DNA of 64,000 bases, from positions 2,572,657-2,636,656 of the forward strand of contig OZ025212.1 of assembly GCA_964019055.1 (NCBI GenBank), given 5' to 3'. The DNA comes from Anthopleura xanthogrammica (Eukaryota; Cnidaria; Anthozoa; Actiniaria; Actiniidae). Under the pieces are notes generated by a model. It was not told the DNA's origin, did no database searches, and saw only the letters and a program-made list of their open reading frames with translations. The translations under genes were made by a program, and so were the position numbers. How positions within the stretch are numbered: the first letter of the stretch is position 1; every line of letters begins with the position of its first letter. Positions 22,101 through 30,541 of this stretch are shown here, in pieces.

Positions 22101-23426
22101 CTCAAGATGCTATGAGTAGAGTACGTAGCTTGTTAGTTTTTTTCTGAGTTCTCTGGATTTCCTCCCTCCACAAAAATCCCCATTTAAATTCTACCGGTAA
22201 TTTGATCATGGAATGAGGACCACAGGTTTGTTAGTCTGCATGGCTATTAAGTGCAACCCTCGTAAAACAAGGACAAATCTATTTCATCTATAGCCAATCA
22301 GACTTTATCAATATTTCATCCCTAGGTCAACAATGTCCTTATAAAATTACCAATTTCCAAATCCATGTTGTTCAATGGCGTCAAGTAGAAGGGTTTCCTC
22401 TTCTGCTGACCAGCCTTCAGCAAACAATGGGAAAGTACCACCATCCTGTTACCAGCAGAAAAGATAGCTACATTAGATTGCCTCAAATATGAATGAATGG
22501 AAAATGAATGCATGAGATTATGAAAAATAATGAAATAAAACAAAATGGAGGGCATGAAATGGGATAAAATGAAACTGAAAGAAGCAAAGCAAAGGAAAAT
22601 GAAATGGGATAAAAAAAATAGATAATAGGAGGATCATAGCTAGGTCTAATCTTTGAAAAAGGAAGGATGGAGGGAGGGAGGGAGGAAGGGAGGGAGGGAG
22701 GGAGGGAGGGAGGGAGGGAGGGAGGGAGGGAGGGATGGAGGAAGGGAGCGATGGATAGGTAGGTGGATGGGGTTGCCAAATAAAATAAGACTTTGAAATA
22801 TCTAAATATTCTATAAGCTAATATTCTGTCTGTACAAATTTATCTTCTCAATGAATGGTCAATATCTAATGGTCAGTAATGGAAATTATATGTGATGGAA
22901 TGATTGAAAAAAAAAAATGAAATCATCTTTAGTAATTTTTGTGCAAATATCTTAGGTTTCAAAAGAGATTTTTTCATGCTTTAAATTACGACATGGGAAT
23001 ATTTTATTAAGAGCGAGAAGAATAATATAAACAACGGTGAAATACGGTCACGTGACTCACAGTTAATTGATATTTATGTCCGCGTTTGTGTTCGCCCATT
23101 TCGGCGCCGCAGCAGAAACACTGTCGACAAAGAATAAAGAGCTCGATTTAGTAAAACAATTGATATTCATAATTAACAAAATAACTCACAGCAGCCTCTT
23201 CGCTTACCTGTAGACAGAGATCAAAATCTAAGCACTCGGCGCAGCGCACTCGCAGTGAAGTGCAGTCGGAATGACAATAATTACAATGATATTCTAAAAA
23301 ACAAAAGTCTGAACATCAAAAGAGTCGAAAAAGGAATCTAAGGTATCGAGAAAAACCAAAAATTTAGAAAAAAGTGCTCGAGTTTAGGTGATTTAGGAAA
23401 AAAATTTACAAACCGTTGGCCGCCAT
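16192..23426 (-). CDS. TADA2B: Transcriptional adapter 2-beta (ADA2b)
   Basis: Minus-strand exons: 23414-23426, 23208-23293, 23061-23120, 22351-22445, 21932-21972, 21080-21130, 20649-20702, 20387-20490, 20119-20191, 19351-19414, 19062-19108, 18917-18947, 18712-18791, 18401-18472, 18169-18236, 17860-17906, 16980-17056, 16686-16748 and 16192-16314. Domains in order: ZZ zinc finger (YHCNYCHSDC...RCAECLDFDLCLQCF), SANT/Myb (GWSAEEETLLLDAIEQHGFGNW), central ADA2 region (ELGYMPLRDDFEKEYDNDAE), and C-terminal SWIRM (LCSTMQMKPGFYLTIKIIIL...ESGWI). It is the adaptor of SAGA-type Gcn5 histone acetyltransferase complexes. The exon ending at 17860 leaves phase 2 while the exon starting at 17056 needs phase 1, so one short exon (3n+2 nt) in 17057-17859 is missing from this model. 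Length is at least 416 residues; human is about 420. Confidence 0.93.
16347..16660. repeat. 43-bp tandem repeat in the last TADA2B intron
   Basis: About seven imperfect copies of a unit containing AAATGGTTACTAAGCAACCAG followed by TTAGCAAGGCGCTGGTAACC. Each unit holds GGTTACTAAGCAACC, an imperfect palindrome, so the array could form cruciform-like structures. Confidence 0.85.
17521..17700 (-). repeat. tRNA-derived SINE with body
   Basis: On the minus strand the head reads TGGCGTAGTGGTTTACTGC (A-box-like) and then GGTCTGGGTTTGAGCC (B-box-like), followed by a body with TTTTCTCCAGGTTCTCTGG and TCCTCCCTCCGTAAAAATC. Related bodies lie near 1.45 and 22.1 kb. It sits in the TADA2B intron where one short exon is unaccounted for. 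Confidence 0.7.
18060..18130. repeat. SINE tail fragment
   Basis: Carries AATTCCAATTCAATCATTGA followed by GGCCCACAGGTTTGTTAC, matching the tail module also seen near 10.17, 22.23 and (inverted) 49.89 kb. Intronic in TADA2B. Confidence 0.5.
19131..19291. repeat. 42-bp tandem repeat, almost four copies
   Basis: Units of ATCAGTTTCTAACACCTGCT followed by GCTACAGTACAATAACATATT are repeated nearly without change (one C/A variant in the first). Such homogeneity suggests recent expansion. It lies in a TADA2B intron. Confidence 0.9.
19818..20009. repeat. Foldback element with GACCAGT motifs
   Basis: AGGGCTTGAAATAACAGCCAG at the left is the approximate inverse of the right end (CCAGTTGTTATTTCAAGCCC). 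Inside are repeated GACCAG motifs in both orientations. A related element with the same theme is at 46.38-46.56 kb. Confidence 0.6.
21233..21413. repeat. Foldback element
   Basis: GACAATAGCCCACTTCTGCG and ATATGCTTTGCTTGACACAC at the left are matched by imperfect complements at the right (GCATATCTCGGAGGTGGGCT). It is about 180 bp, non-coding, and intronic in TADA2B. Confidence 0.65.
21450..21712. repeat. Inverted-repeat cluster
   Basis: CTATCACCAATCGAGC and TATTAGTGATAG form one pair around a variable centre. 21643-21690 is a near-perfect hairpin, CTACGAGTCAATAGCCCAT against ATGGGCTATTGACTCGTAG, with a loop of under 10 bases. Probably a degraded MITE; intronic. Confidence 0.6.
22085..22280 (+). 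repeat. SINE body and tail copy
   Basis: Contains TTCTCTGGATTTCCTCCCTC, then TTGATCATGGAATGAGGACC and CACAGGTTTGTTAG, ending with CAACCCTCGTAAAA. It joins the body seen at 17.5 kb to the tail seen near 10.17, 18.1 and 49.9 kb, showing that these are modules of one family. Confidence 0.6.
22665..22760. repeat. (GGGA)n microsatellite
   Basis: A nearly pure GGGA/GGAG run of about 80 bp on the plus strand, flanked by GGAT repeats. It has many G-triplets separated by one base, the pattern for strong G-quadruplex potential. Intronic in TADA2B, on the non-template strand's complement. Confidence 0.9.
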
Positions 23427-23801
23427 TTTTGTTTTGTTTCTTGACGGTGGTACTACTACGCATGCGCTAGGGTCTATTTTCCCATGATTCCTTTCTTCCG
23501 GTCCATACTCGTCCATAACCTGTACTCACTTGACATACATACCTAAGGACTTCCGACAAGAAAGTAAGATTTTCTCGTATTTTTAACCGTTTTCTAACGA
23601 AATAATATGTTTTTAGCTACTTGTGAGAGTCTGTGTTTTTATTACTTGTGAAAGGTTGTTTTCTGGGCGTTGATTTGGTTCGCAGATTCCCTATATTTAT
23701 AGACTGCTAACGTACGCCTGCAGACCCAGTGAAGCTGGGCAAAAAATATGCGTTCGCAAATGTAGCTCTTTGGTTGCAAATTTTTTTGATTGTGTTGCAG
23801 C
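23427..23801. promoter_or_regulatory. Divergent promoter region, TADA2B / aminotransferase 1
   Basis: 375 bp separate the divergent start codons. It must hold both 5' leaders. A polypyrimidine tract with TTGTGTTGCAG directly before the aminotransferase ATG looks like a splice acceptor, so that gene probably has an upstream non-coding exon here. No clear TATA box is assigned. Confidence 0.45.
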
Positions 23802-25028
23802 ATGGCCCACTTATTTAGCCACATTGATAATCAAGGAATTGTGTGCCTTGGTGTTGGAGCACCTGACAAGCCTCTGCTAAAGAAAACTGCAGATGTTATG
23901 TTACAGGGTACCAAGGCTCTCCTTGAATCAGGTGATGTTGACTGTCTTCAATATGGACCTAGACGTGGTGATCCAGAAATGCTCAAAGAACTTGCTAAAT
24001 TCCTGACCAACGAGTACCAAGATGAAGTGAAGAGTGAAAACCTAATGATCAATGCTGGAGCTACACAAGGGTTGAAGTTTCTCTCTAAGACACTATTTGA
24101 TGCAGGTGATCTGGTTCTTTTTGAAGACCCAACTTATTTTATAGCAATTACAGTGTTAATAAAGGACACAGGTTTGAAACCCATTGCTGTTCCTACTGAT
24201 GATGATGGGATCAACGTAGATGAAGTGGATAAAATACTGACTGAACATGTGGCTGGCAAGACGTTGACATCAAGCAAGCCATATTCTGCCTTGGTATATC
24301 TTGTTCCAACTTTTAATAATCCCAAAGGAACAATTCTCAGTGAAGAAAAGAGTAAGAAGCTCATTAAGGTTCTGCGCAAGCACAAGGCTATTGCCATCTG
24401 TGATGATGTGTACAATACTTTATCCTTTATTGATGAGAGGCCACCTTTAGTAACTCCACCCCCCAAAAGATTGTTTGCATATGACAATGAAGCTGATCCA
24501 GATTATCAAGGAAATGTGGTATCAAACTCTACATTTTCAAAGATCATGGGTCCTGGGCTTCGACTGGGTTGGATGGAAGCACCACCACACCTCCTTACGA
24601 TGTTCGAATCTTCTGGATATGTGCTCAGTGGAGGCTGTTTCAATCATTACACTTCATGTGTGATCCGTGAAGGATTTAAATTGGGACTGATTTCCAAACT
24701 TGTAAGAGAAGTACGAGAAGTGTATCAATCACGAAAGAATGCTTTGTGTGATGCTATTGATAAATTCATACCAATAGCTCAATACCTGAGGCCAAAGGGT
24801 GGTTATTTTGTGTGGGTGGTTTTGCCAGAAAACCTCAATGCAAATGACATTTTCACCATTTGCAAAGAGAAGTATAAGGTCTCATTTCGACCTGGTGCTT
24901 TGTGTTCCTGTGTTGGAAATTTTCAAAATTGTTTGAGGCTAAGCTTTGCCTATTACTCTGAGGAGATTCTTAATGAAGCTGTAAGAAAGATAGGAATGGC
25001 TATCAATGATCTGTTAAATAATAAGTAA
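23802..25028 (+). CDS. Class I PLP-dependent aminotransferase, copy 1
   Basis: A single open frame of 408 codons from ATG 23802. Fold type I features: a glycine-rich substrate end (YGPRRGDPEMLKEL), the INAGATQGL cofactor turn, FNNPKGT, CDDVYN, and the Schiff-base lysine in SNSTFSKIMGPGLRLGW (Lys247). The overall pattern is that of 2-aminoadipate/kynurenine-type or MocR-like aminotransferases; the substrate is not deducible. The preceding TTGCAG suggests a spliced 5' leader, making the coding part a single exon. An extension to a TTG at 23790 is not needed. It is a near-identical tandem paralogue of the gene at 26822. Confidence 0.88.
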   Translation: MAHLFSHIDNQGIVCLGVGAPDKPLLKKTADVMLQGTKALLESGDVDCLQYGPRRGDPEMLKELAKFLTNEYQDEVKSENLMINAGATQGLKFLSKTLFDAGDLVLFEDPTYFIAITVLIKDTGLKPIAVPTDDDGINVDEVDKILTEHVAGKTLTSSKPYSALVYLVPTFNNPKGTILSEEKSKKLIKVLRKHKAIAICDDVYNTLSFIDERPPLVTPPPKRLFAYDNEADPDYQGNVVSNSTFSKIMGPGLRLGWMEAPPHLLTMFESSGYVLSGGCFNHYTSCVIREGFKLGLISKLVREVREVYQSRKNALCDAIDKFIPIAQYLRPKGGYFVWVVLPENLNANDIFTICKEKYKVSFRPGALCSCVGNFQNCLRLSFAYYSEEILNEAVRKIGMAINDLLNNK

Positions 25029-26821
25029 TAATATTGTATAATATTGGAATCAAGGAGGTAGTGTAGGCCTTTTCTGGGTTTTACAATTAACTTGCATTCT
25101 GCTCTACATTCGTTGCAAACAGCATCGTAGAGATAGTGTAAAACAATAATGTTGGCATTGATTTCTAATCTCTGATCCACTACAAATTATTGTCAAACTA
25201 GATTCATTAAGGTTTCTCATTTATTGCTATTGCTAACAGTTTCCTTACATGCAAGGTGTGAGGAACAAAGTGGACAAAGAACTAGACTAATGGAGGTTTT
25301 TCACTGTGACGTCACGTAATCCAAAAATTTTATTTTTTGCTTAATCAGGAAAAGAAGTTCGCAATCAAATTTGTCATGTAGATATTAGTAAAATTGCAAA
25401 GTTTCATGAAGATTGTCCATAATCCAGAGAATGTATGAATTTTTGAATTTGACAACTTTTACAAAGAAATGTATGTTGGCAGACAAATTTTGCCGGCCAA
25501 CATACATTTCTTTGTAAAATTTCATGTTTTTAAAAATTCATATCTTCGATAGTTTATGCGTGATCTTCACGATTCAAACTTCACAGTTTTACTAATATCT
25601 GTATGAAAACTTTGAATATCGACTCCTTGTTCAGATTAAAGAAATTGCTCTATATTGTGATTTCACATGAAAAACCTCAATAAAAGGAATTTTGAAAGGG
25701 TTCACATTACCATGACAACAGAATGAAAGAATGGCAATGGACAAATCATTTAGAATATTTTTACAAGTTTCTTTGTATATTTTAAGTTGAGATGTATATC
25801 AAATAAGCCTATTATGAAGAGCAATATATATGTAAAGTTATAAAGTTCAGCTACCTTATCACATAACATTTTTCGCAACACTTAATAATTTAATAACACT
25901 CCAATTTTTGAGAAAGTAAGGAACTTATGACCATTCAAAAGCATGGATATACTGTAAGATGTTCCTGAGAACCAAGTACTAGTGCCTATTGATCCTGATC
26001 AACAATGGATGATTGAAATCAGTTTCGGATAAACTTTTTAATTTTTTTCTAGTGTATTTTAGTTTATAGTAGTGTTTTGTGTTTTTAGTGTTACCGATAC
26101 TGTAATTCACCAATTATGGTACAAGAGTGTTTTCAATAAACCATTATTATTATTAATATTATTTGTCTGGACAAACTTGATGGGAATGGCTGTATCTTCA
26201 ATAAAAGTCAGCAAAATTCTGCATTGTTTTGCCTTTGCGTGGACTGAATCACTCTCAACACCAGAGCCCTGCCATTCTTACTTTGTATGCTCGATGAAAT
26301 TAGTGTCAATTTAGTTTGTAGATTCCAACCTCGTAGACTGTAGACCATGGCTCTGGCCAATAATTTCAACATGCAAGTTATTTATGGACATTACCTTTGA
26401 ATGTGTAACAATTTGTAAAAATTACCTAGTGTGTAATGTATCCTGTCTGTGCAACTGCAAAAAAACTGGTGTTATAGCTGCTCCTGCAATCTCTCTCCTC
26501 ACAGAGCATCGTAAATTTCTGGGGTGCATGTTAAGTCACTAGTCACCATGCTGGTTGACTGGAAAGCATTTCTCATTAAAATTCTCTTGTAAATCAACCA
26601 AGGTGATGTCTGTTTCATTCTTATTTAAATATCTCGAGGGATTTTGAGTTGTGGTTGCACCCTGAGGATATCATTTGTGCTGAAAGTTAGCTACATTGTA
26701 TTTCAAGTTGTATGTTTAAGTGTTAGGGCTACAGTCACACCCATCTCTCCCACCACCATCCCAGATTATATGATTTCTAAAATTGTCAATTGACTGTCAC
26801 TTGTTTAATAATTGTTGCAGA
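25029..26821. other. Spacer between the aminotransferase copies
   Basis: No coding exon recognised. Contains the foldback element 25288-25682. The 3' end of the second copy and the leader acceptor (TAATAATTGTTGCAG at 26806-26820) resemble those of copy 1, but the rest of the spacer has no obvious counterpart around the other copy. Confidence 0.45.
25288..25682. mobile_element. 390-bp foldback MITE
   Basis: The left end GAGGTTTTTCACTGTGACGT pairs with the right end TGATTTCACATGAAAAACCTC, and the centre is a near-perfect hairpin (AAAGAAATGTATGTTGGC against GCCAACATACATTTCTTT). Both arms stay imperfectly complementary throughout. There is no coding potential. It lies between the two aminotransferase genes. 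Confidence 0.75.
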
Positions 26822-28048
26822 ATGCCACACGGGTTTAGCGATATTGATGATCAGGGAATCGTGTGCTTTGGTGTTGGAGCACCTGACAAGTCTTTGTTAA
26901 AGAAAACTGCAGATGTTATGTTACAGGGTACCAAGGCTCTCCTTGAATCTGGTGATGTTGACTGTCTTCAATATGGACCTAGACGTGGTGATCCAGAAAT
27001 GCTCAAAGAACTTGCTAAATTCCTGACCAACGAGTACCAAGATGAAGTGAAGAGTGAAAACCTAATGATCAATGCTGGAGCTACACAAGGGTTGATGTTC
27101 CTTTCTAAGGCACTATTTGATGCAGGGGATCTGGTTCTTTTTGAAGACCCAACTTATTTTATAGCAATTACAGTGTTAATAAAGGACACAGGTTTGAAAC
27201 CCATTGCTGTTCCTACTGATGATGATGGGATCAACGTAGATGAAGTGGATAAAATACTGACTGAACATGTGGCTGGCAAGACGTTGACATCAAGCAAGCC
27301 ATATTCTGCCTTGGTATATCTTGTTCCAACTTTTAATAATCCCAAAGGAACAATTCTCAATGAAGAAAAGAGTAAGAAGCTCATTAAGGTTCTGCGCAAG
27401 CACAAGGCTATTGCCATCTGTGATGATGTGTACAATACTTTATCCTTTATTGATGAGAGGCCACCTTTAGTAACTCCACCCCCCAAAAGATTGTTTGCAT
27501 ATGACAATGAAGCTGATCCAGATTATCAAGGGAATGTGGTATCAAACTCTACATTTTCAAAAATTATTGGTCCTGGGCTTCGACTGGGGTGGATGGAAGC
27601 ACCACCACACCTCCTTACGATGTTTGAATCTTCTGGATATGTGCTCAGTGGAGGCTGTTTCAATCATTACACTTCATGTGTGATTCGTGAAGGACTTAAA
27701 TTGGGACTGATTTCCAAACTTGTAAGAGAAGTACGAGAAGTGTATCAATCACGAAAGAATGCTTTGTGTGATGCTATTGATAAATTCATACCAATGGCTC
27801 AATACCTGAGGCCAAAGGGTGGTTATTTTGTGTGGGTGGTTTTGCCAGAAAACCTCAATACAAATGACATTTTCACCATTTGCAAAGAGAAATATAAGGT
27901 CTCATTTCAACCTGGTAATTTGTGCTCCTGTGTTGGAAATTTTCAAAATTGTTTGAGGCTAAGCTTTGCCTATTACTCTGAGGAGATTCTTAGTGAAGCT
28001 TTAAGAAAGATAGGAATGGTCATCAATGATCTGTTGAATAATAAGTAA
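26822..28048 (+). CDS. Class I PLP-dependent aminotransferase, copy 2
   Basis: Same length as copy 1 (408 residues) and differing at about 18 residues. The changes cluster near the N-terminus (MPHGFSDIDDQ here against MAHLFSHIDNQ) and the last quarter. All PLP motifs are intact (SNSTFSKIIGPGLRLGW, CDDVYN), so both copies appear functional. Long stretches, for example about 26941-27090 and 27140-27350, are almost base-for-base identical to copy 1. ATTGTTGCAG directly precedes the ATG, again suggesting a spliced 5' leader. Substrate unknown. Confidence 0.88.
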   Translation: MPHGFSDIDDQGIVCFGVGAPDKSLLKKTADVMLQGTKALLESGDVDCLQYGPRRGDPEMLKELAKFLTNEYQDEVKSENLMINAGATQGLMFLSKALFDAGDLVLFEDPTYFIAITVLIKDTGLKPIAVPTDDDGINVDEVDKILTEHVAGKTLTSSKPYSALVYLVPTFNNPKGTILNEEKSKKLIKVLRKHKAIAICDDVYNTLSFIDERPPLVTPPPKRLFAYDNEADPDYQGNVVSNSTFSKIIGPGLRLGWMEAPPHLLTMFESSGYVLSGGCFNHYTSCVIREGLKLGLISKLVREVREVYQSRKNALCDAIDKFIPMAQYLRPKGGYFVWVVLPENLNTNDIFTICKEKYKVSFQPGNLCSCVGNFQNCLRLSFAYYSEEILSEALRKIGMVINDLLNNK

Positions 28049-28190
28049 TAATGGATGGCTTGTACTAACAGGTTGAAACTACCATGTCACATGACCTTGC
28101 CTTCCGTAAATTGCCTAATTTCAAACCAAGCGAGGCTGGGACCCAGCTAATCATTTTGCATGCCAGTTGTTCTCACTAACAGCACTTGCT

Positions 28191-28225
<35 letters not shown>

Positions 28226-29326
28226 TAATAATGAGTACTAATAATGTCAAACCATTATTATCACTCAGTTTTATTTTCTCAGCCTGAAATCAGGCAATGC
28301 ATGTGACTTCTGCCTGGGAAAAAAACAAAAGCTAGGTCCCAGCCCCTCTGCTTGAAATCAGGCAATTAGAAATGAAAAGAGGACCATCATGATATTGTTA
28401 AAAAGGCAAAGTTTAAGCTCGTAATGTTGACTATATAAGAGAAATTCCACTGTTTTCAATGCTAAATGCTGGTTACAACAGATAGTCCTGACAGCTAGAT
28501 TTATAATGGGATAATATTTTAATGCCAATCAAATAAATCATTCCAAGATACCTTCCAACAGTTCCCATGTAACTCTGGCAGCAATGTCTAACTGTCCATT
28601 TGATTGGCAGTAATCCATTAAAAAATATGAGATGATAACTAGCGGTAAGCTAGTGTGGGCTGCGTCGGTGTTTCTAATGAAACAGTTGTGATAAAAAGAT
28701 AAATTTTACACTGTAAAAAATAAGAAAGATCACTTACTGACGTTTCGGACGCTAGTCCTTCCTCGGAGTAAAAGGTTATTAAAAAATATAATAATTTTAG
28801 CTATATATAAGGATTTAATTATTTGTGCATCAGAAATTTTGTAATTAAATAAAAATGTATAACTACAATGCTAATAAAAACAAGTCCATTATAGCATTCA
28901 AACAAGGCAGTTGTAATAATTAAGAATATATATTCAGCTTTTCATGGAACAAATCAGAAAACTGACAGTACATTATAAATTATATTGTATACAATAACAA
29001 CTTTTATCAGATGAAATGCAGTTGAAGATATTATAAAGCTTTTGAAATGTCGCAAATATCTTTCCATGCGACTTTCAAATATTTTCTTCTGCGAAAAAAC
29101 TATTGTGCGAAAACACAGTAATTCAGTAACGATATTAGCAAAATGCTAAAGTTATATCAAATCATTTGTATAATCATGGCTAAAAAGTATCCAATATTTG
29201 GCATTTTGGCTGTACTGTAGTACTGTAATCCAAGTTTCAAGGTTTGTTACAGAAACCAAATCAGAGATACCTGGATTGACCGTGTTACATGATTATGAAA
29301 ATAAATGGAAAATTTGAAAAATTTGA
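28049..29326. other. Spacer between convergent aminotransferase 2 and COX7A2L-like genes
   Basis: Contains an inverted pair (TGCCTAATTTCAAACCAAGC near 28110 against GCTTGAAATCAGGCAATTAG near 28350), an (AAT)n microsatellite at about 28192-28235, and a copy of the GCGGTAAGCTAGTGTGGGC repeat at 28632-28780. No gene seen. Confidence 0.5.
28632..28780. repeat. Dispersed repeat, first copy
   Basis: AGATGATAACTAGCGGTAAG, GCTAGTGTGGGCTGCGTCGG and TGTTTCTAATGAAACAG recur almost unchanged at 56.38 kb inside ERMARD. This copy continues into CTGACGTTTCGGACGCTAG, whereas the ERMARD copy folds back on itself. Class unknown. Confidence 0.7.
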
Positions 29327-30541
29327 TTATTTTTTCTTTTTCATTGTTCCTGTCGCCATCTGTCCTATTGCAAAAAATGTCAAGGCAAGTCCAGCCAGAG
29401 ACAAAGCCATAGCTCCTCTATAAGTTCGCAGGTCTTTAGCTCCATTCTTCAGGTGAACTGGTGCATCTCCCCTCTGAAAATGAACCAGTAAACTAGTCAA
29501 TCCACAAAACAATTTTAAGAGTACCAAACATGAGAAACCAATCTCTAAAACCAAAAACCAACTGTACAGGAACTGGAAGCACCTCACATCAGCTGGCAGG
29601 GCAGGAGGCTATGATACAGGCATGTTTAATTTTTACGTTGTGCACAGTGCGGGGCATTTTGGGACAGTGGTAAAATGTTTTTCTCTTTGATTTTTTGACC
29701 ATGGAGGTCAAATTTTTAGTCTAAGTATAGACCCCTTGCAGCACGTCGGAATGCAGCTCAATTTGGAGGACAAAACAATAGGCTCCAATTTAATTCTCAG
29801 GAGATTGAAATTCTTTTGATTTGTCTTCCAAATTGATTTGCTTCGACATCAGGTGAAAGTCCCTAGTTAATTTTTAAAAATTCAAATTCAGTTTATGAGG
29901 TATTTTTATTATATTTGTGCCTTTATGTGTGTTTGTTTTGAAAGGGGGAAGCGTGGAGTTTAGGGGGGGGGGGGGGGGAATAAGAAATTTCAGCTTATCA
30001 AGAATAATTTAGAAAACCACCCTCGTAGGTCAATGAATTCTCTTATTCAATATTCAGTAAATGTTTGCTATCAAACATAAATCTTACATGGAGGAAGATA
30101 CTGTTTTCCAAAATATATGTTGTATTCTTAGTGAATTTAAGCTTAAGTTATAAGCTTTACATTTCCTCACCTGGAAAATCTTCTGAAATTTCACGATTTG
30201 ATTTAAAATACTTCCACCGGTTGCTGCAGAGTTTGGCTGTGACCCTTGAGTAGCACTTGTGGGCTTTAACGTGTTGAAACCCTGGTAAAATATCAAGGTA
30301 AAAATCAGTCAACTTCAACGTGGTCGTGCAATTTTGTAATCACTCATTTGATTTCAGACCTAAATTTTACTCCACTTAGTTCAATTAATTAAGCTTACCA
30401 TACAATACCATACAATTCCTTACCAAGTTTATGAGCTTAAATTTACAAACAAAAAAATAAAAGACTTACTTCGGGATGGTAGGTTGCTTGAGCCTCTGAA
30501 GCGGCTACTCTGCCACTAAATGAGTTGTGTTTATAAAACAT
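29327..30541 (-). CDS. COX7A2L: Cytochrome c oxidase subunit 7A-related protein (COX7A2L/SCAF1-like)
   Basis: Exons 30470-30541, 30171-30281 and 29327-29473 give 109 residues, phase 0 at both junctions. The N-terminus MFYKHNSFSGRVAASEAQ resembles the MYYKFSGF start of COX7A2L (human 114 residues) rather than short COX7A1/2. The C-terminal COX7A domain has FQKIFQRGDAPVHLKNGAKD and one membrane helix (AMALSLAGLALTFFAIGQMA), ending in KKKK. The protein belongs in the inner mitochondrial membrane; COX7A2L links complexes III and IV. The N-terminal assignment is by similarity and the supercomplex role is inferred. Confidence 0.85.
29725..29872. repeat. Palindromic MITE, first copy
   Basis: Reads ATAGACCCCTTGCAGCACGTC, then CTCAATTTGGAGGACAAAAC, and folds back around AATTTAATTCTCAGGAG. 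A second copy in reverse arrangement is at 38.43-38.57 kb. It lies in intron 2 of the COX7A2L-like gene. Confidence 0.7.

Noticed and set aside
24134..27507. Identical 117-codon minus-strand ORFs antisense to both aminotransferases
   Set aside because: They are shadows of a long conserved coding exon; identity between them simply reflects the duplication.
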